Shown one piece after another: positions 51,179-61,588 of a stretch of DNA of 64,000 nucleotides (position 1 is the stretch's first letter; each line of letters starts with the position of its first letter). A model generated the notes under the pieces. That model did not search any database and was not told where the DNA came from. It was given only the letters and a program-made list of their open reading frames with translations. The translations under genes were made by a program, and so were the position numbers. Origin of the DNA: Desulfuromonadaceae bacterium (GTDB taxonomy: Bacteria > Desulfobacterota > Desulfuromonadia > Geobacterales > Pseudopelobacteraceae); NCBI GenBank assembly GCA_028688955.1, contig JAQTXD010000007.1, positions 1 through 64,000 on the forward strand, written 5' to 3'.

Positions 51179-53597
51179 TGTGTGTGAACCTCATCAGTCG
51201 CAGCGAATTAAGCGAGACCAGCAATGAACTGGCGGTCATGGCAACGGCGGCATATACCGGCGTGAGCATACCGGTCATGGCCAGCGGGATTCCGATGATA
51301 TTATACACAAAAGCCCAGGCAAGGTTCTGTCTAATAATATTCATGGTCGCCTGACTGATGCGGTACGCCGTGGTAATCCGGGAGAGATCGCCACCGGTTA
51401 TAATCACATCGGCATTTTCGAGGGCGATATCACTTGATCCTGACAATGAACAGCTGACCGTAGCGGCAGCCAGAGCCGGAGCGTCATTGACGCCGTCACC
51501 AACCATCAACACCTGTCGTCCCTGCAGTTGCAGTTTCCTGACATGGTTCAGTTTCTCATCAGGAGTCATTGAACCATGGGCCGATGAAACGCCGATTTCC
51601 GCGGCAATGCGATCAACGGTGATCTGGTGGTCGCCGCTGACAAGAGCGACATCCATCCCTGCTGCGGCAAGACCGGAGATCACCTCGGCGGCTCCCTTTC
51701 TCAGCTGGTCAACGAGCAGGAATCGCCCGGCAAGCCGCCCGGAAATGGAGATCAGGACAGCACTGGCGACACTGTCATGCGGGTGATCAACAGACGAAGA
51801 GACTCCCTGCTCCTGAAGAAACTGCTCACTCCCGCACAGTACCTTGTCGCCGTGTGGGAGTTGCCCTGAAATGCCACGACCCGGCGTTGAGCGGAAATCA
51901 TGACATGGTTCCGGCTGATAGCCGCGTTCCGCGGCATAGTTGACAATGGCCCGGGCAATTGGATGTGAAGCCTGTTCCTCAAGTGTGGCTGCCGCCTGAA
52001 GAACAATGGACTCACTGTAACCGCTATAGGTGTTGAGCTGAATGACACCCGGCAGTCCGCAGGTTACCGTACCGGTTTTGTCGAACAGTGCACATCTCAC
52101 GGATGCAAGGCGTTCTATTACATCCCCCCCCCGCAGAATTATCCCGAGTGATGCCGAACGACTGCAGGCAGCGAGTACCGCAGCCGGGACCGCAAGTCCC
52201 ATGGCACACGGGCAGGCAATCAGGATAATTGACAGTGCTGACATGAGTGCAGCACCGACACTCTCCCCCAAATACAGTAACCGCCAGACACACACCACCA
52301 CTCCCAGCAGTATTACCGCCGGGACAAACCAGCCTGAAACCCGATCGGCCAATTGTTGCAGCTCTGGTTTCCCGGCCTGTGCCATCTGCACCAGCGCAGC
52401 GACCCGCATCAGATAGCTTTGGCCGGCCGGCCTGAGCGCCTGGACCGTCACGGGAGCCGCCACATTGACGCAACCGGAGCGGACCTCCGTACCGATACCC
52501 ATGAGCACCGGCCTGCTCTCGCCGGTAGCCAGGGACTGATCAACCTCCGTCTCTCCCTCAACGATCAGGCAGTCAACCGGAAAGCGCTCTCCCTGGCGGA
52601 CCAGCAGCAGATTGCCCGGTCGAACCGCTTCAACATCGACCGGGCAATGGCCGGAATCAGTTACCAGCGTTGCCCGTTGCGGCGCTGACGCGTACAGCGA
52701 GCTGATGCCGGACATGGCCCGGCGGCGCACGGAGAGTTCCAGCAGTCGGCCGACCAGGACGAAGGTAACAATCATGGCCGCACTCTCGTAGTAGGATTCC
52801 CGGCCGGTGACGGTTGCCCAGACGCTGTACCCCCAGGCAGAAAGCGCCCCCATGGCAATCAGCAGGTCCATTCCGGGAGCCGAAGTTTTCAGGGATCGCC
52901 ACGCACCGACAAAAAAAGGCCAGCCGGAATAAAAAACAACGGGAGTTGTCACCAGCAGCGACACGTACTGAAGAAAATGTTTCATGGCGCCACCTATCCC
53001 CTGAAAATATCCGGCATACAGGGCATAGGAATAGGCCATCAGCTGCATGGTCAGAAACAGTGCCGTCCCAAAACGGAGCAGCAGATCATCGCGCTCGCGC
53101 CGAGCCTCTTTTTCCGATTGGTCTGCCGAATACGGCCGCGGGGAATAGCCGAGATGGGAGATGACGTGAAAAAATTCCAGTGGTGCAACGAGGGCCGGAT
53201 CAAAACGGAGTGAGGCAATGCCGCCGCTGTAAGAGAGACTGACGTGCTCAACCCCCGGAACACGGGCGAGCATTCGCTCCAGCAGCCAGACGCAGGACGG
53301 GCACGTAATTCCGCTGACAAGGATATCTATCCGGCAGAAATCACCGTCAGAGACGATATGGTGTGACAGGTCAAGGTCCGTATATTCTGACGCTGCCGAT
53401 TCTGTCACCGTCGGAGTTTCGCGATCACTGCGCTGATAAAAAGTCCCCAATCCGGCATCACAAATCATCCGGTAAGCGCCCTGGCACCCCCGGCAGCAGA
53501 ATCGATGCTGGCCGCCGTCACCGTCGGCACTGCTGATCGCCTTCCAGCGGAAACTGATGCCGCAGTGACTGCAGGAATGCTCCGCAAGCATGCTCAC
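51171..53597 (-). CDS. ccoI: heavy-metal translocating P-type ATPase CcoI/FixI type
   Basis: 808 aa; N-terminal Cys-rich domain, HMA CPSC, ACPCAMGLAVP CPC motif, DKTGTVT, GDGVNDAPAL; operon with ccoG and ccoS. Confidence 0.93.
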   Translation of the reverse strand: MSMLAEHSCSHCGISFRWKAISSADGDGGQHRFCCRGCQGAYRMICDAGLGTFYQRSDRETPTVTESAASEYTDLDLSHHIVSDGDFCRIDILVSGITCPSCVWLLERMLARVPGVEHVSLSYSGGIASLRFDPALVAPLEFFHVISHLGYSPRPYSADQSEKEARRERDDLLLRFGTALFLTMQLMAYSYALYAGYFQGIGGAMKHFLQYVSLLVTTPVVFYSGWPFFVGAWRSLKTSAPGMDLLIAMGALSAWGYSVWATVTGRESYYESAAMIVTFVLVGRLLELSVRRRAMSGISSLYASAPQRATLVTDSGHCPVDVEAVRPGNLLLVRQGERFPVDCLIVEGETEVDQSLATGESRPVLMGIGTEVRSGCVNVAAPVTVQALRPAGQSYLMRVAALVQMAQAGKPELQQLADRVSGWFVPAVILLGVVVCVWRLLYLGESVGAALMSALSIILIACPCAMGLAVPAAVLAACSRSASLGIILRGGDVIERLASVRCALFDKTGTVTCGLPGVIQLNTYSGYSESIVLQAAATLEEQASHPIARAIVNYAAERGYQPEPCHDFRSTPGRGISGQLPHGDKVLCGSEQFLQEQGVSSSVDHPHDSVASAVLISISGRLAGRFLLVDQLRKGAAEVISGLAAAGMDVALVSGDHQITVDRIAAEIGVSSAHGSMTPDEKLNHVRKLQLQGRQVLMVGDGVNDAPALAAATVSCSLSGSSDIALENADVIITGGDLSRITTAYRISQATMNIIRQNLAWAFVYNIIGIPLAMTGMLTPVYAAVAMTASSLLVSLNSLRLMRFTHNG

Positions 53598-54796
53598 GGA
53601 GTAACCGCAACCGATGCTGCAACCCGGTCACCGGATACCAGCTGAAGGACGATTTTTCCCTGAGGAACAGAATTTTTGGCGCTGTGGATCATAAAGGTGA
53701 CATCCCGATGCTGATTTGGCGCAACAATAATATCCTGGACCTGACCGAGCAATTCAACGCCGCTCGATGCCTGACCTTCAATTCGCAGGGAGTAGGTCTG
53801 AGGTGACTCGGAACGGTTACCGATAATTGCACGCCACGGCTGCGCAACTGAACCGTCCGGCAGATGGCGCGTGTCGGCAGTTGCAACACGCTGCACGGCA
53901 AAGGCGTTCTGGGTTCTGCCCAGAACCGCCCAGACAAGCCCGGCGGTGAGCAGCAGCGTCACAAGCGTCAGGACAACCGTTATATTCCCGAACTTGAAGC
54001 GTGTCCCTTTCACGGTTCCGAATCGATAATCGATCAGTCCGGTTCCCTCCGGTTTCCGTTCCATGACACCGCGGCACGCGTCAATACAGCGTCCGCAGCC
54101 GATACATTCGATCTGGAAACCTTCACGGATATCAATTCCCATCGGGCAGGTTCGCACGCAGGCATTGCAGCGCAGGCAGCGGTCCCGCACCTCTTCCAGA
54201 AAGGACAGATTCAAGGTGCCGGCATCCATCAGCGCAGTCTGAAATCTGCCATAGGGGCAGTAACTGCGACAAAAGCTCCGTTTGACCAGAATCAGGTTGA
54301 GATACCCGAACAGCGTCAGCAGCACAAAGGTGACGACCATGGCCGGATGGGTGGTGACGGCACGGAGGTTCATGACAACCTGCCGCGGCGGAAGAAACCA
54401 GCAGAAAAGGTTGAATGCAATTGTACTGGCAATTACCAGCGCGACAGCATGTTCGATGAGACGTGCCGCCCCTGCAGAAGATTTTCCACGGAATCGTTTC
54501 ACCAGCAATTCCGCCACGTCGTTGAAGACCGTCTGGGGACAGAGCCAGCCGCACCAGACCCGCCCCAGGATTGCCGTAAGGAGCAGAAATGAAGCGACAC
54601 AGACCAGAATTACCAGCAACACGAGATAGAACTGGTCAATCCTCAATGGTATACCAGCCAGAAAGAGTGTCATCTTGGCGATGTCCATCCGCAGAAGCGG
54701 CTTGCCGGAAACCGATGCGAACGGAAGCAGCAGCGCTGCGGCAATTAACAGACCCTGGACAAACTGGCGTTTGCGGGTGATACGGGGAAGTGGCAT
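53594..54796 (-). CDS. ccoG: cytochrome c oxidase accessory protein CcoG
   Basis: 400 aa; RVWCGWLCPQTVFNDVAELLVKRFRG, CLRCNACVRTCPMGIDIREGFQIECIGCGRCIDAC. Confidence 0.94.
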   Translation of the reverse strand: MPLPRITRKRQFVQGLLIAAALLLPFASVSGKPLLRMDIAKMTLFLAGIPLRIDQFYLVLLVILVCVASFLLLTAILGRVWCGWLCPQTVFNDVAELLVKRFRGKSSAGAARLIEHAVALVIASTIAFNLFCWFLPPRQVVMNLRAVTTHPAMVVTFVLLTLFGYLNLILVKRSFCRSYCPYGRFQTALMDAGTLNLSFLEEVRDRCLRCNACVRTCPMGIDIREGFQIECIGCGRCIDACRGVMERKPEGTGLIDYRFGTVKGTRFKFGNITVVLTLVTLLLTAGLVWAVLGRTQNAFAVQRVATADTRHLPDGSVAQPWRAIIGNRSESPQTYSLRIEGQASSGVELLGQVQDIIVAPNQHRDVTFMIHSAKNSVPQGKIVLQLVSGDRVAASVAVTP

Positions 54797-55061
54797 GGGT
54801 ATAGCTCCATGGGTTGTAATGTACTGGTAAAACTATTCTTTTAAAAATTCTGTCAGGAATGAGCACAATAGCTGGTGCCCGATTCGGTAAATGAGATATA
54901 CTCTTTTTTGAATATATACCAGAAAAGTCGTCTGCATGGTTCAAAAAAGGCTTAAACTGTCTTTTTTGACAAAAAAAAGTGTTTACAGTCCGCCGAGATG
55001 AGGTAAGTTACACCATGAGCAGGCACACCTGCCGGCATCGACGACATCAGAGGAATTTCTC

Positions 55062-55994
55062 ATGAGCAGTTCCCGTATTGACTTACGTGGTACATATCTG
55101 GGCGAGGGCGCGGTCATTGAACGCCTGCGTCGCATGGCCGGCGTCTCTCTGGATGAACATGTGGTGAATTCTGCCCTTATCTACGATGAACATGGCCGGG
55201 ATGCACTGGCCACGATCTGTCGCCAGTATCTGGAGATCGGCCGCAGATACGACCTGCCGCTTCTGCTCTCCACTCCTACCTGGCGAGCCGGACGTGAGCG
55301 GATTGCCGCTGCCGGGCTTGCCGGTCGCGATCTGAACGGAGACAACTATCGCTTTCTGGATGCTCTGCGCCAGGAATATGGCAGTTACAGTCACAAAGTA
55401 GTGATCTGCGGCCTCATGAGTTGCCGTGAAGATGCCTACAAACCGGAAGAAGCGTTGAGCACCGCTGAAGCGGCTGCCTTTCATACGTGGCAGGCCGAGG
55501 CACTTGCCGCAGCGGGAGTCGAACTGCTCCTGGCAGCCACCCTGCCGGCACTGAGCGAGGCAACCGGACTGGCCATGGCGCTTGCCGCAACCGGACTCCC
55601 CTACCTGATCAGTTTTGTAGCCCGGGCGGAAGGAACATTGCTGGACGGCACTCCACTGGCATCGGCAATAGACTCCATTGATGGACTGCCGACTCCACCG
55701 TTGGCCTATCTGATTAACTGCACCCACGCGTCCGTCTTTCGCCGCGCGATCACCCACGAACGCAATTCGTCCGCTGACGTGAGGAAACGCGTAATCGGTC
55801 TGCTCGCCAACACCGCTGCGCTCAGTCCGGAAGAGCTGGATAACTGCACAGCTCTGGTGGAGGAGGCTCCGGACGTATTCGGTGCAGATGTTGCGGCACT
55901 GCAGCCGGAGCTCGGCATGCGCATACTGGGTGGCTGCTGCGGTACTGATGATCGTCATTTAGAATGCCTTGCGCGGCACCTCGCAGCAGCATAA
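55062..55994 (+). CDS. homocysteine S-methyltransferase-family protein
   Basis: 310 aa; LINCTHASVF...GMRILGGCCGTDDRHLE. Confidence 0.88.
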   Translation: MSSSRIDLRGTYLGEGAVIERLRRMAGVSLDEHVVNSALIYDEHGRDALATICRQYLEIGRRYDLPLLLSTPTWRAGRERIAAAGLAGRDLNGDNYRFLDALRQEYGSYSHKVVICGLMSCREDAYKPEEALSTAEAAAFHTWQAEALAAAGVELLLAATLPALSEATGLAMALAATGLPYLISFVARAEGTLLDGTPLASAIDSIDGLPTPPLAYLINCTHASVFRRAITHERNSSADVRKRVIGLLANTAALSPEELDNCTALVEEAPDVFGADVAALQPELGMRILGGCCGTDDRHLECLARHLAAA

Positions 55995-56036
55995 CGACAC
56001 AACCATACATCAAACGTTGTAAAAAGTGAGTAGTTC

Positions 56037-57425
56037 ATGACCCAATCCGCATTTTCGTCGCTTCATCTCAAAAGTTCCATGCTCAAGAATCTCGCGTCGC
56101 TCGGGTATGCCGGGATGACGCCGATCCAGTCCCATACACTGCCACTGATTCTTGCCGGCAAGGATGTCATCGCCAAGGCAAAAACCGGCAGCGGCAAAAC
56201 CGCAGCATTCGGCATCGGTCTGCTGACACACATGGAGGTATCATCTCTGCGCGTACAGGCGCTCATACTCTGCCCCACCCGTGAACTGGCCGACCAGGTA
56301 AGCAAAGAACTGCGGCGTCTGGCACGTTTTACCGATAACATCCGGATATTGACCCTCTGCGGCGGTGTCCCCTTCGGTCCCCAACGTGGTTCTCTGGAGC
56401 ATGGGGCCCATGTGGTGGTCGGCACCCCCGGCCGGCTCCTCGACCATCTGCGCCGGGGAAGTCTTGACCTCTCGTCTCTGCAGACACTGGTTCTTGATGA
56501 AGCTGACCGGATGCTCGACATGGGTTTTCAGGATGATATTACGACACTTATTGCCGCCACCCCGGTCAAAAAACAGACGCTGCTCTTCTCGGCCACCTAC
56601 CCTGCTGAAATTGCCACGCTCAGTGCCGCACTTCAGCATGACCCGATGGAAGTGAGCGTAGATGAGACCCATGATGAGGGAGCCATTGAGCAGATTTTAT
56701 TTGAAGTTGAGAGGGATGAACGGACGCCGGCGGTGGTAAAAATCCTCCGTCACTACCTCCCTGAATCGGCACTGGTCTTCTGTAATACCAAAGCCGAGTG
56801 TCAGGAAGTAGCCGCATCACTTGTCAGGAGCGGATTCAGTGCGCTGGCTATCCATGGCGACCTGGAGCAGCGCGAACGCGACCAGGTTCTGGTACTTTTT
56901 GCCAACAGATCTGTTTCGGTGCTGGTTGCTACGGATGTAGCCGCCCGCGGTCTTGACATCAAAGAGCTTGCCGCCGTCATCAATTATGAGCTGTCCCGTG
57001 ATCCGGAGATCCACACCCACCGCATCGGCCGGACCGGACGGGCCGGTGGACAGGGAGCGGCATTGAGCCTTATGACTGCACATGAAACCCGGCGCGTTCA
57101 GGCGATCGAAAACATCCTCGGCAGCAGCATCCCCCGGGGAGACCTGTCGTCACTAACGGCCGCTGCACATGGTTCCCCGCTTCCCCCCATGGTGACGCTC
57201 TGCATTGATGGCGGACGTAAAAACAAGCTGCGCCCCGGCGATATCCTTGGCGGACTGACCGGTGAGGGGGGCATCACCGGAAGCGAGGTCGGCAAGATTG
57301 ATGTGTTTGATACCCACGCCTATGTAGCAATCGTCAGGGCACAGGTTGATCAGGCGTTACGCTGCCTCGGCAGTAACAAGATCAAGGGAAGGTTCTACAA
57401 AGTAAGAAAAGTTGCTGTTGGTTAA
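56037..57425 (+). CDS. dbpA: ATP-dependent RNA helicase DbpA
   Basis: 462 aa; AKTGSGKTAAFGIGLL, DEAD motif VLDEADRMLDMGF, HRIGRTGRAG, C-terminal DbpA RNA-binding domain (TLCIDGGRKNKLRPGDILGGLTGEGGI). Confidence 0.94.
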   Translation: MTQSAFSSLHLKSSMLKNLASLGYAGMTPIQSHTLPLILAGKDVIAKAKTGSGKTAAFGIGLLTHMEVSSLRVQALILCPTRELADQVSKELRRLARFTDNIRILTLCGGVPFGPQRGSLEHGAHVVVGTPGRLLDHLRRGSLDLSSLQTLVLDEADRMLDMGFQDDITTLIAATPVKKQTLLFSATYPAEIATLSAALQHDPMEVSVDETHDEGAIEQILFEVERDERTPAVVKILRHYLPESALVFCNTKAECQEVAASLVRSGFSALAIHGDLEQRERDQVLVLFANRSVSVLVATDVAARGLDIKELAAVINYELSRDPEIHTHRIGRTGRAGGQGAALSLMTAHETRRVQAIENILGSSIPRGDLSSLTAAAHGSPLPPMVTLCIDGGRKNKLRPGDILGGLTGEGGITGSEVGKIDVFDTHAYVAIVRAQVDQALRCLGSNKIKGRFYKVRKVAVG

Positions 57426-57470
57426 AATCGGTCTACATGACGCATTCAAAAAATCAGGGGTACAGAGAGC

Positions 57471-58643
57471 ATGCACCGTCATCCGAAACTGAAAGTTGTC
57501 GTATATTTTATCTTGATTCTTGTTTCAACCATTGGACTGTCGTCAATAATGTCTCAAATCGTGGGAGGAAAAGCTGAGCAGCCTCAAAAACGAAAAGAGC
57601 TGAAACTGGACAAAGGAATGACTGTTGCCCAGTTTGGCCAGGCTAACGCATTATCTGCTTCATTCCTGAAGGAGTCCTTCAACCTTGCACAAGAATCTGA
57701 TTTTGCAAAAAAAGTGGATGAATTTGGTACATCAGAGCAGATAACCTCCCTGATTACCAAAAAGCTGGCACTTGCCGCAGAACACGCCAGCAAGAAGTGG
57801 ATCAAAATACTGATAAAATTCGGCCTCTGGTTCACCTTTTTATCAGCACTCTTTAAATTTTTCAAAACACGGGCAGTTTCATCCGGAGTCAGGAACTGTC
57901 TGCTTGTCATTGCAACCGTAACCTTTGGTGTCGTTTTGGGTTCAGATCCCGGTCCCATGGGAACAGTCAAGGATGCCATTTATCTCTACGGCACTGCACA
58001 TACAATTTTCCCTCCCCGCATGATTGCGTTGTCGGTATTTTTGCTGATCGTGCTGTTGGCCAATAAGTATATCTGTGCGTGGGGATGCCAGGCCGGCACT
58101 CTGCAGGAATTGATTTTCCGGATCAATCAGAATAGCGAACAGAAAGCCATTGTCGGCAGACGGATTAAACTCCCGTTTGCACTGACAAATACTATCCGCA
58201 TCCTGTTTCTTTGCATGTTTACCATTGCTGTCTTCGCGTGGGGCATCGATCTAATTGGCCCGATTGACCCTTTTAAAATCTATAACCCAACGCATCTGGG
58301 ACTTTTCGGGGGTGCTTTTATCGGTATACTCCTGTCAGCCAGCTTATTCATATATCGACCCTGGTGCCATCTTTTCTGCCCCTTCGGTTTACTGGGATGG
58401 CTTGTGGAAAAGGCCAGCATTAATAAAATAAGCGTCAATTATGAAACCTGTATCGCCTGCCAACAGTGCGCCACGGCCTGTCCTACAGCGGTGATGGGTG
58501 CAATTTTGAAGCGTGACAAAAAAACAATACCGGATTGTTTCGCCTGTTATACCTGCAGGGATGTATGCCCGACAGGTTCAATATGTTTTTCCACGCGGAA
58601 AAGAGCTGTTCCTCCTGCAGATCATTTTATCAAGAGAGGATAG
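57471..58643 (+). CDS. membrane-bound 4Fe-4S protein (NapH/NosR-like polyferredoxin)
   Basis: 390 aa; several TMs; YICAWGCQAGTLQE, RPWCHLFCPFGLLGWL, CIACQQCATACPTAV, CFACYTCRDVCPTGSI. Confidence 0.85.
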   Translation: MHRHPKLKVVVYFILILVSTIGLSSIMSQIVGGKAEQPQKRKELKLDKGMTVAQFGQANALSASFLKESFNLAQESDFAKKVDEFGTSEQITSLITKKLALAAEHASKKWIKILIKFGLWFTFLSALFKFFKTRAVSSGVRNCLLVIATVTFGVVLGSDPGPMGTVKDAIYLYGTAHTIFPPRMIALSVFLLIVLLANKYICAWGCQAGTLQELIFRINQNSEQKAIVGRRIKLPFALTNTIRILFLCMFTIAVFAWGIDLIGPIDPFKIYNPTHLGLFGGAFIGILLSASLFIYRPWCHLFCPFGLLGWLVEKASINKISVNYETCIACQQCATACPTAVMGAILKRDKKTIPDCFACYTCRDVCPTGSICFSTRKRAVPPADHFIKRG

Positions 58644-58785
58644 GAAGCGGCATACTTGAAGCGAGCATTTTGAAGAGGGGTAACGCATCAGGATTTAAAA
58701 GGAAGTGTCTCGATGTAAGGATATGAATGTTGATCTGGTATTTCGCAGGCTGCAGGTACAAAAACCATGAGGGCCCGCGCATTGA

Positions 58786-58832
58786 CAAGAAAAAGAGCCG
58801 GGCTGTTGTCGTCTTCAACAGATACCCGGCTC
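58786..58832 (-). terminator. intrinsic terminator after the Cache-domain gene
   Basis: Minus strand GAGCCGGG...CCCGGCTC-TTTTTCTT. Confidence 0.75.
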
Positions 58833-58857
58833 CTCGTTCAGCAGTTGATTGCCCCCG

Positions 58858-59337
58858 TCAGTACATCATACCGCCAACATAAATCCCGGCGGCCACGAAC
58901 AGATCCTTCCCCGGGACGCGGTAGACATAGGTAATCTTTTTGGAGGGTGATTTTTTCCCCGGTTTCGGCCACAGGTACTCCACCCACCCTTGACCTTCAT
59001 TCCTCGCGGTATTGACAAAACTGACAAAGATTGCCTTGTCGGTCGGGTCGGTTATCAGCAGGCAGTGGGCCAACTGGGTCAGTTCTGGCTGCATGGGATG
59101 GGCGAGCATCTTGCCATCCAGATTCATCAGAAATACATAGGTATCCTTCCAGACAAATGTCCCTTTCGGGTCGCCGATTTCCTTGATCGCAGCTGCCAGT
59201 CCTTTTGAGTTAATGAATGCGGCGGCTTCACGGCATTTAAGCACGCACTCATCCTTGGTTGCCGACTGAGAAGCCCAAACGTTCATTGAAAAGCAGAGAC
59301 TCACAAAGATGGCTACTACAGTACACAGTTTTTTCAT
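58858..59337 (-). CDS. exported single-Cache-domain protein
   Basis: Signal peptide MKKLCTVVAIFVSLCFSMNVWA; DTYVFLMNLDGKMLAHPMQPEL...YVYRVPGKDLFVAAGIY. Confidence 0.85.
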   Translation of the reverse strand: MKKLCTVVAIFVSLCFSMNVWASQSATKDECVLKCREAAAFINSKGLAAAIKEIGDPKGTFVWKDTYVFLMNLDGKMLAHPMQPELTQLAHCLLITDPTDKAIFVSFVNTARNEGQGWVEYLWPKPGKKSPSKKITYVYRVPGKDLFVAAGIYVGGMMY

Positions 59338-59401
59338 AGGATCTCCTCATTATTTTAGTTTTAGTGCCGTATCTATTCCTGCCATTGCGGCATTACTCGA
59401 T

Positions 59402-59971
59402 TTATTTGATCCATGCCTTACCAAGCGGCAGTACAGACCTGCCGAATACCTGTGCATAGATGGATGAGGCCATCATGTACCAGGCCGAGAGGGCGCACAG
59501 CATAAGCTCGTAACCCGCAACCGGTGTAAGGTCCGGATATCCGAAATGGGCCAGGTCCAGCAGTATGAAGCCAACCAGCAGCAGGGTAAAGGTTACTGCC
59601 ATCGCACCATGAATTTTCATGGCGGGGATCCACATGATGAAAGTGTAGAGAGTCCAGGCAACGAGAAACCAGCCGATATCCTTGCCATCGGCATGATAAA
59701 TATTGAAATTATTCAGGATAAATATAATTCCGAGGGCAATCCAGAATGCCCCGTAGGAGACGAAAGCGCTGTACCCAAAATTATTGCCGCACTTGAACTC
59801 CTGGAAACCGGCAGCCAACTGAGCAAAACCGCCGAAAATAAAGGCAAGAGCCACCATCGGCCCGACGCCGCACCAACCGACATTGTGAAACTGAAGAACC
59901 ATCGTTGTGAGACCGAAACCCGCCAAGCCGACGACTCCCGGGTTGCCTACCGCTACCTGACCATTTGACAT
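59402..59971 (-). CDS. satP: acetate uptake transporter (GPR1/FUN34/YaaH family)
   Basis: MSNGQVAVGNPGVVGLAGFGLTTMVLQFHNVG; six TM segments; start moved to ATG 59971. Confidence 0.92.
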   Translation of the reverse strand: MSNGQVAVGNPGVVGLAGFGLTTMVLQFHNVGWCGVGPMVALAFIFGGFAQLAAGFQEFKCGNNFGYSAFVSYGAFWIALGIIFILNNFNIYHADGKDIGWFLVAWTLYTFIMWIPAMKIHGAMAVTFTLLLVGFILLDLAHFGYPDLTPVAGYELMLCALSAWYMMASSIYAQVFGRSVLPLGKAWIK

Positions 59972-60124
59972 TAGTAAACTCCTTTTATTGAATTGCACGA
60001 CAGCACCGTATTCCTGCAATCCGTGGTAATTATGATAGCACTCAAGATACGGGGGCCCGACTTATCATGTCAACCGATGCACTGCAATTGCAGTTTTTGC
60101 CGGGTGGTGACCTTCAAAGTATCT

Positions 60125-60132
60125 TGTATACA
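60125..60132. promoter_or_regulatory. TGTATACA palindrome just downstream of the satP -10
   Basis: Same perfect 8-mer as upstream of fumarase and acnB. Confidence 0.4.
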
Positions 60133-60136
60133 CAAT

Positions 60137-60165
60137 TTAGTAATACGTACATGTCATAATGTCAA
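60137..60165 (-). promoter_or_regulatory. candidate sigma-70 promoter of satP
   Basis: Minus strand TTGACA-N17-TACTAA. Confidence 0.5.
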
Positions 60166-60447
60166 AGGTATTTTATCCTGACTGAAAAATCTGAAATCGA
60201 GAACAGTGTCTAATAACAGCTTACGGAGCGAAGGATTATGGTGTGACGAGCAGTGAAAACCATGGCGTACTGGGAGTCAGCCTGACTGCAAAGGCCGGTA
60301 ACCCGTGTTTCACTTTTTGGAGCGATGAGCGGTTCAACTGTTGAACTGCAGCCACGCGGCAGGTAACTTCGAGGGTGCCAATAGTGCGGTAATAACTTTC
60401 TGGATTGACGACAGACAAGAGGGGTCTGTCCAGCCTCCATCATGCTT

Positions 60448-61419
60448 TCACGGCCGGATATCAACGATTGTGCCAATTGGCACCAACCGGTCAATTTCCT
60501 CGATTTCTTCGTCTGTTACGGCAATACATCCCTTAGTCCAGTCCACCTCAGTGTGAAGATCACCTACCCAGGAGAAACCATTCTTAATGCCGTGGATCAT
60601 GATATCTCCACCCGGAGAAACTCCACGTTCTTTTGCTCGCTTTTTATCCCTCTCGTTTGGATATGAAATGTGGAGTGAGAGATGAAAGCGGCTGTTTTTG
60701 TTTTTTGAATCGATCCTGTAAGTCCCTTCCGGTGTCTTATTGTCACCCTGACGTTCTTTTGCCCCATCCGGGTTTCCACCCAGGGCTATCTGATAGGTTT
60801 TGAGCAGTTTTCCCTTTGTTAATAATGTCAGGCGCCGTTCTTTCTTTTCAATCAGAATCCGGTCTGCCGGTCCCTTCGGGATGACAGCAGCACTCTCCTT
60901 TTTGAGTGTTGCAATGTCGCTCTCTTTGCTCCTCACCTCTTGCTCGAGTGCCGCAATTCTTTTTTGCAGGGAAGCAATCTCATCCCCCCTGCTTTGAAGC
61001 TCGTGCCGAAGCGCCTCTGTCTGTAGCTGCTGCGCAGTAATCGTCGTATCTTTGGCAATGACATTATTGATATTAAATATCATCATTTCACTGTCCTTCC
61101 TGAATCCGCTCTCCGGAAAATCCTTTATGAGCTTTTGAAAGCACTCCAAAGATTTCTGATACTGTCTCTGTTCATTTCCGGGGTACGCATACAATATACC
61201 CATTTCAAAAAGTGCCCGGTCTCCCGCTGCGGGATACGTGTCAATGATCTGCTGATATTTGACCAGAGAGGACGTGTAGTCACCCTGGCTGAACAAACCG
61301 TTCGCTTCTGAAAACGTTTCCCTCACCCGGGAACCTTCATTGAAATGACCGCATCCGCAGAGATACAGCGGCGCAAGGATCAAGCAGGCAAAGAACAGGA
61401 TGTGATGTTTGCTCGTCAT
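60448..61419 (-). CDS. lipoprotein L,D-transpeptidase with TPR-like and coiled-coil N-terminus (YkuD family)
   Basis: Lipobox YLCGC; coiled coil; YkuD motifs DIMIHGIKNGFSWVGDLHTEVDWTKGCIAVTDEEIE. Confidence 0.92.
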   Translation of the reverse strand: MTSKHHILFFACLILAPLYLCGCGHFNEGSRVRETFSEANGLFSQGDYTSSLVKYQQIIDTYPAAGDRALFEMGILYAYPGNEQRQYQKSLECFQKLIKDFPESGFRKDSEMMIFNINNVIAKDTTITAQQLQTEALRHELQSRGDEIASLQKRIAALEQEVRSKESDIATLKKESAAVIPKGPADRILIEKKERRLTLLTKGKLLKTYQIALGGNPDGAKERQGDNKTPEGTYRIDSKNKNSRFHLSLHISYPNERDKKRAKERGVSPGGDIMIHGIKNGFSWVGDLHTEVDWTKGCIAVTDEEIEEIDRLVPIGTIVDIRP

Positions 61420-61507
61420 ACTTTCGTACCCGTTTTGGAATTTGTCTTCGTCAGTATACTACGGTCAATCGCAGGACCATCCCACTTCCAGTAATCAGAT
61501 GCATAAG

Positions 61508-61540
61508 GAAATGGCAGGGTATCACAACCCCTGCCATTTC
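61508..61540. terminator. hairpin between the Lpp-like gene and the downstream L,D-transpeptidase gene
   Basis: GAAATGGCAGGG...CCCTGCCATTTC; weak U-tract on the minus strand, possible attenuator. Confidence 0.55.
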
Positions 61541-61588
61541 TTTTCCGGCACACTCCCGGCAAAGTCAAGAACTTCTCGTAAAATCAGC

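Noticed and set aside
52024-52473. 149-aa minus-strand ORF
   Set aside because: Alternative frame of ccoI, overlapping the CPC-containing core; not a separate gene.
54797-55061. Possible FNR/ANR box upstream of ccoG
   Set aside because: No TTGAT-N4-ATCAA-like palindrome found in the divergent intergenic region.
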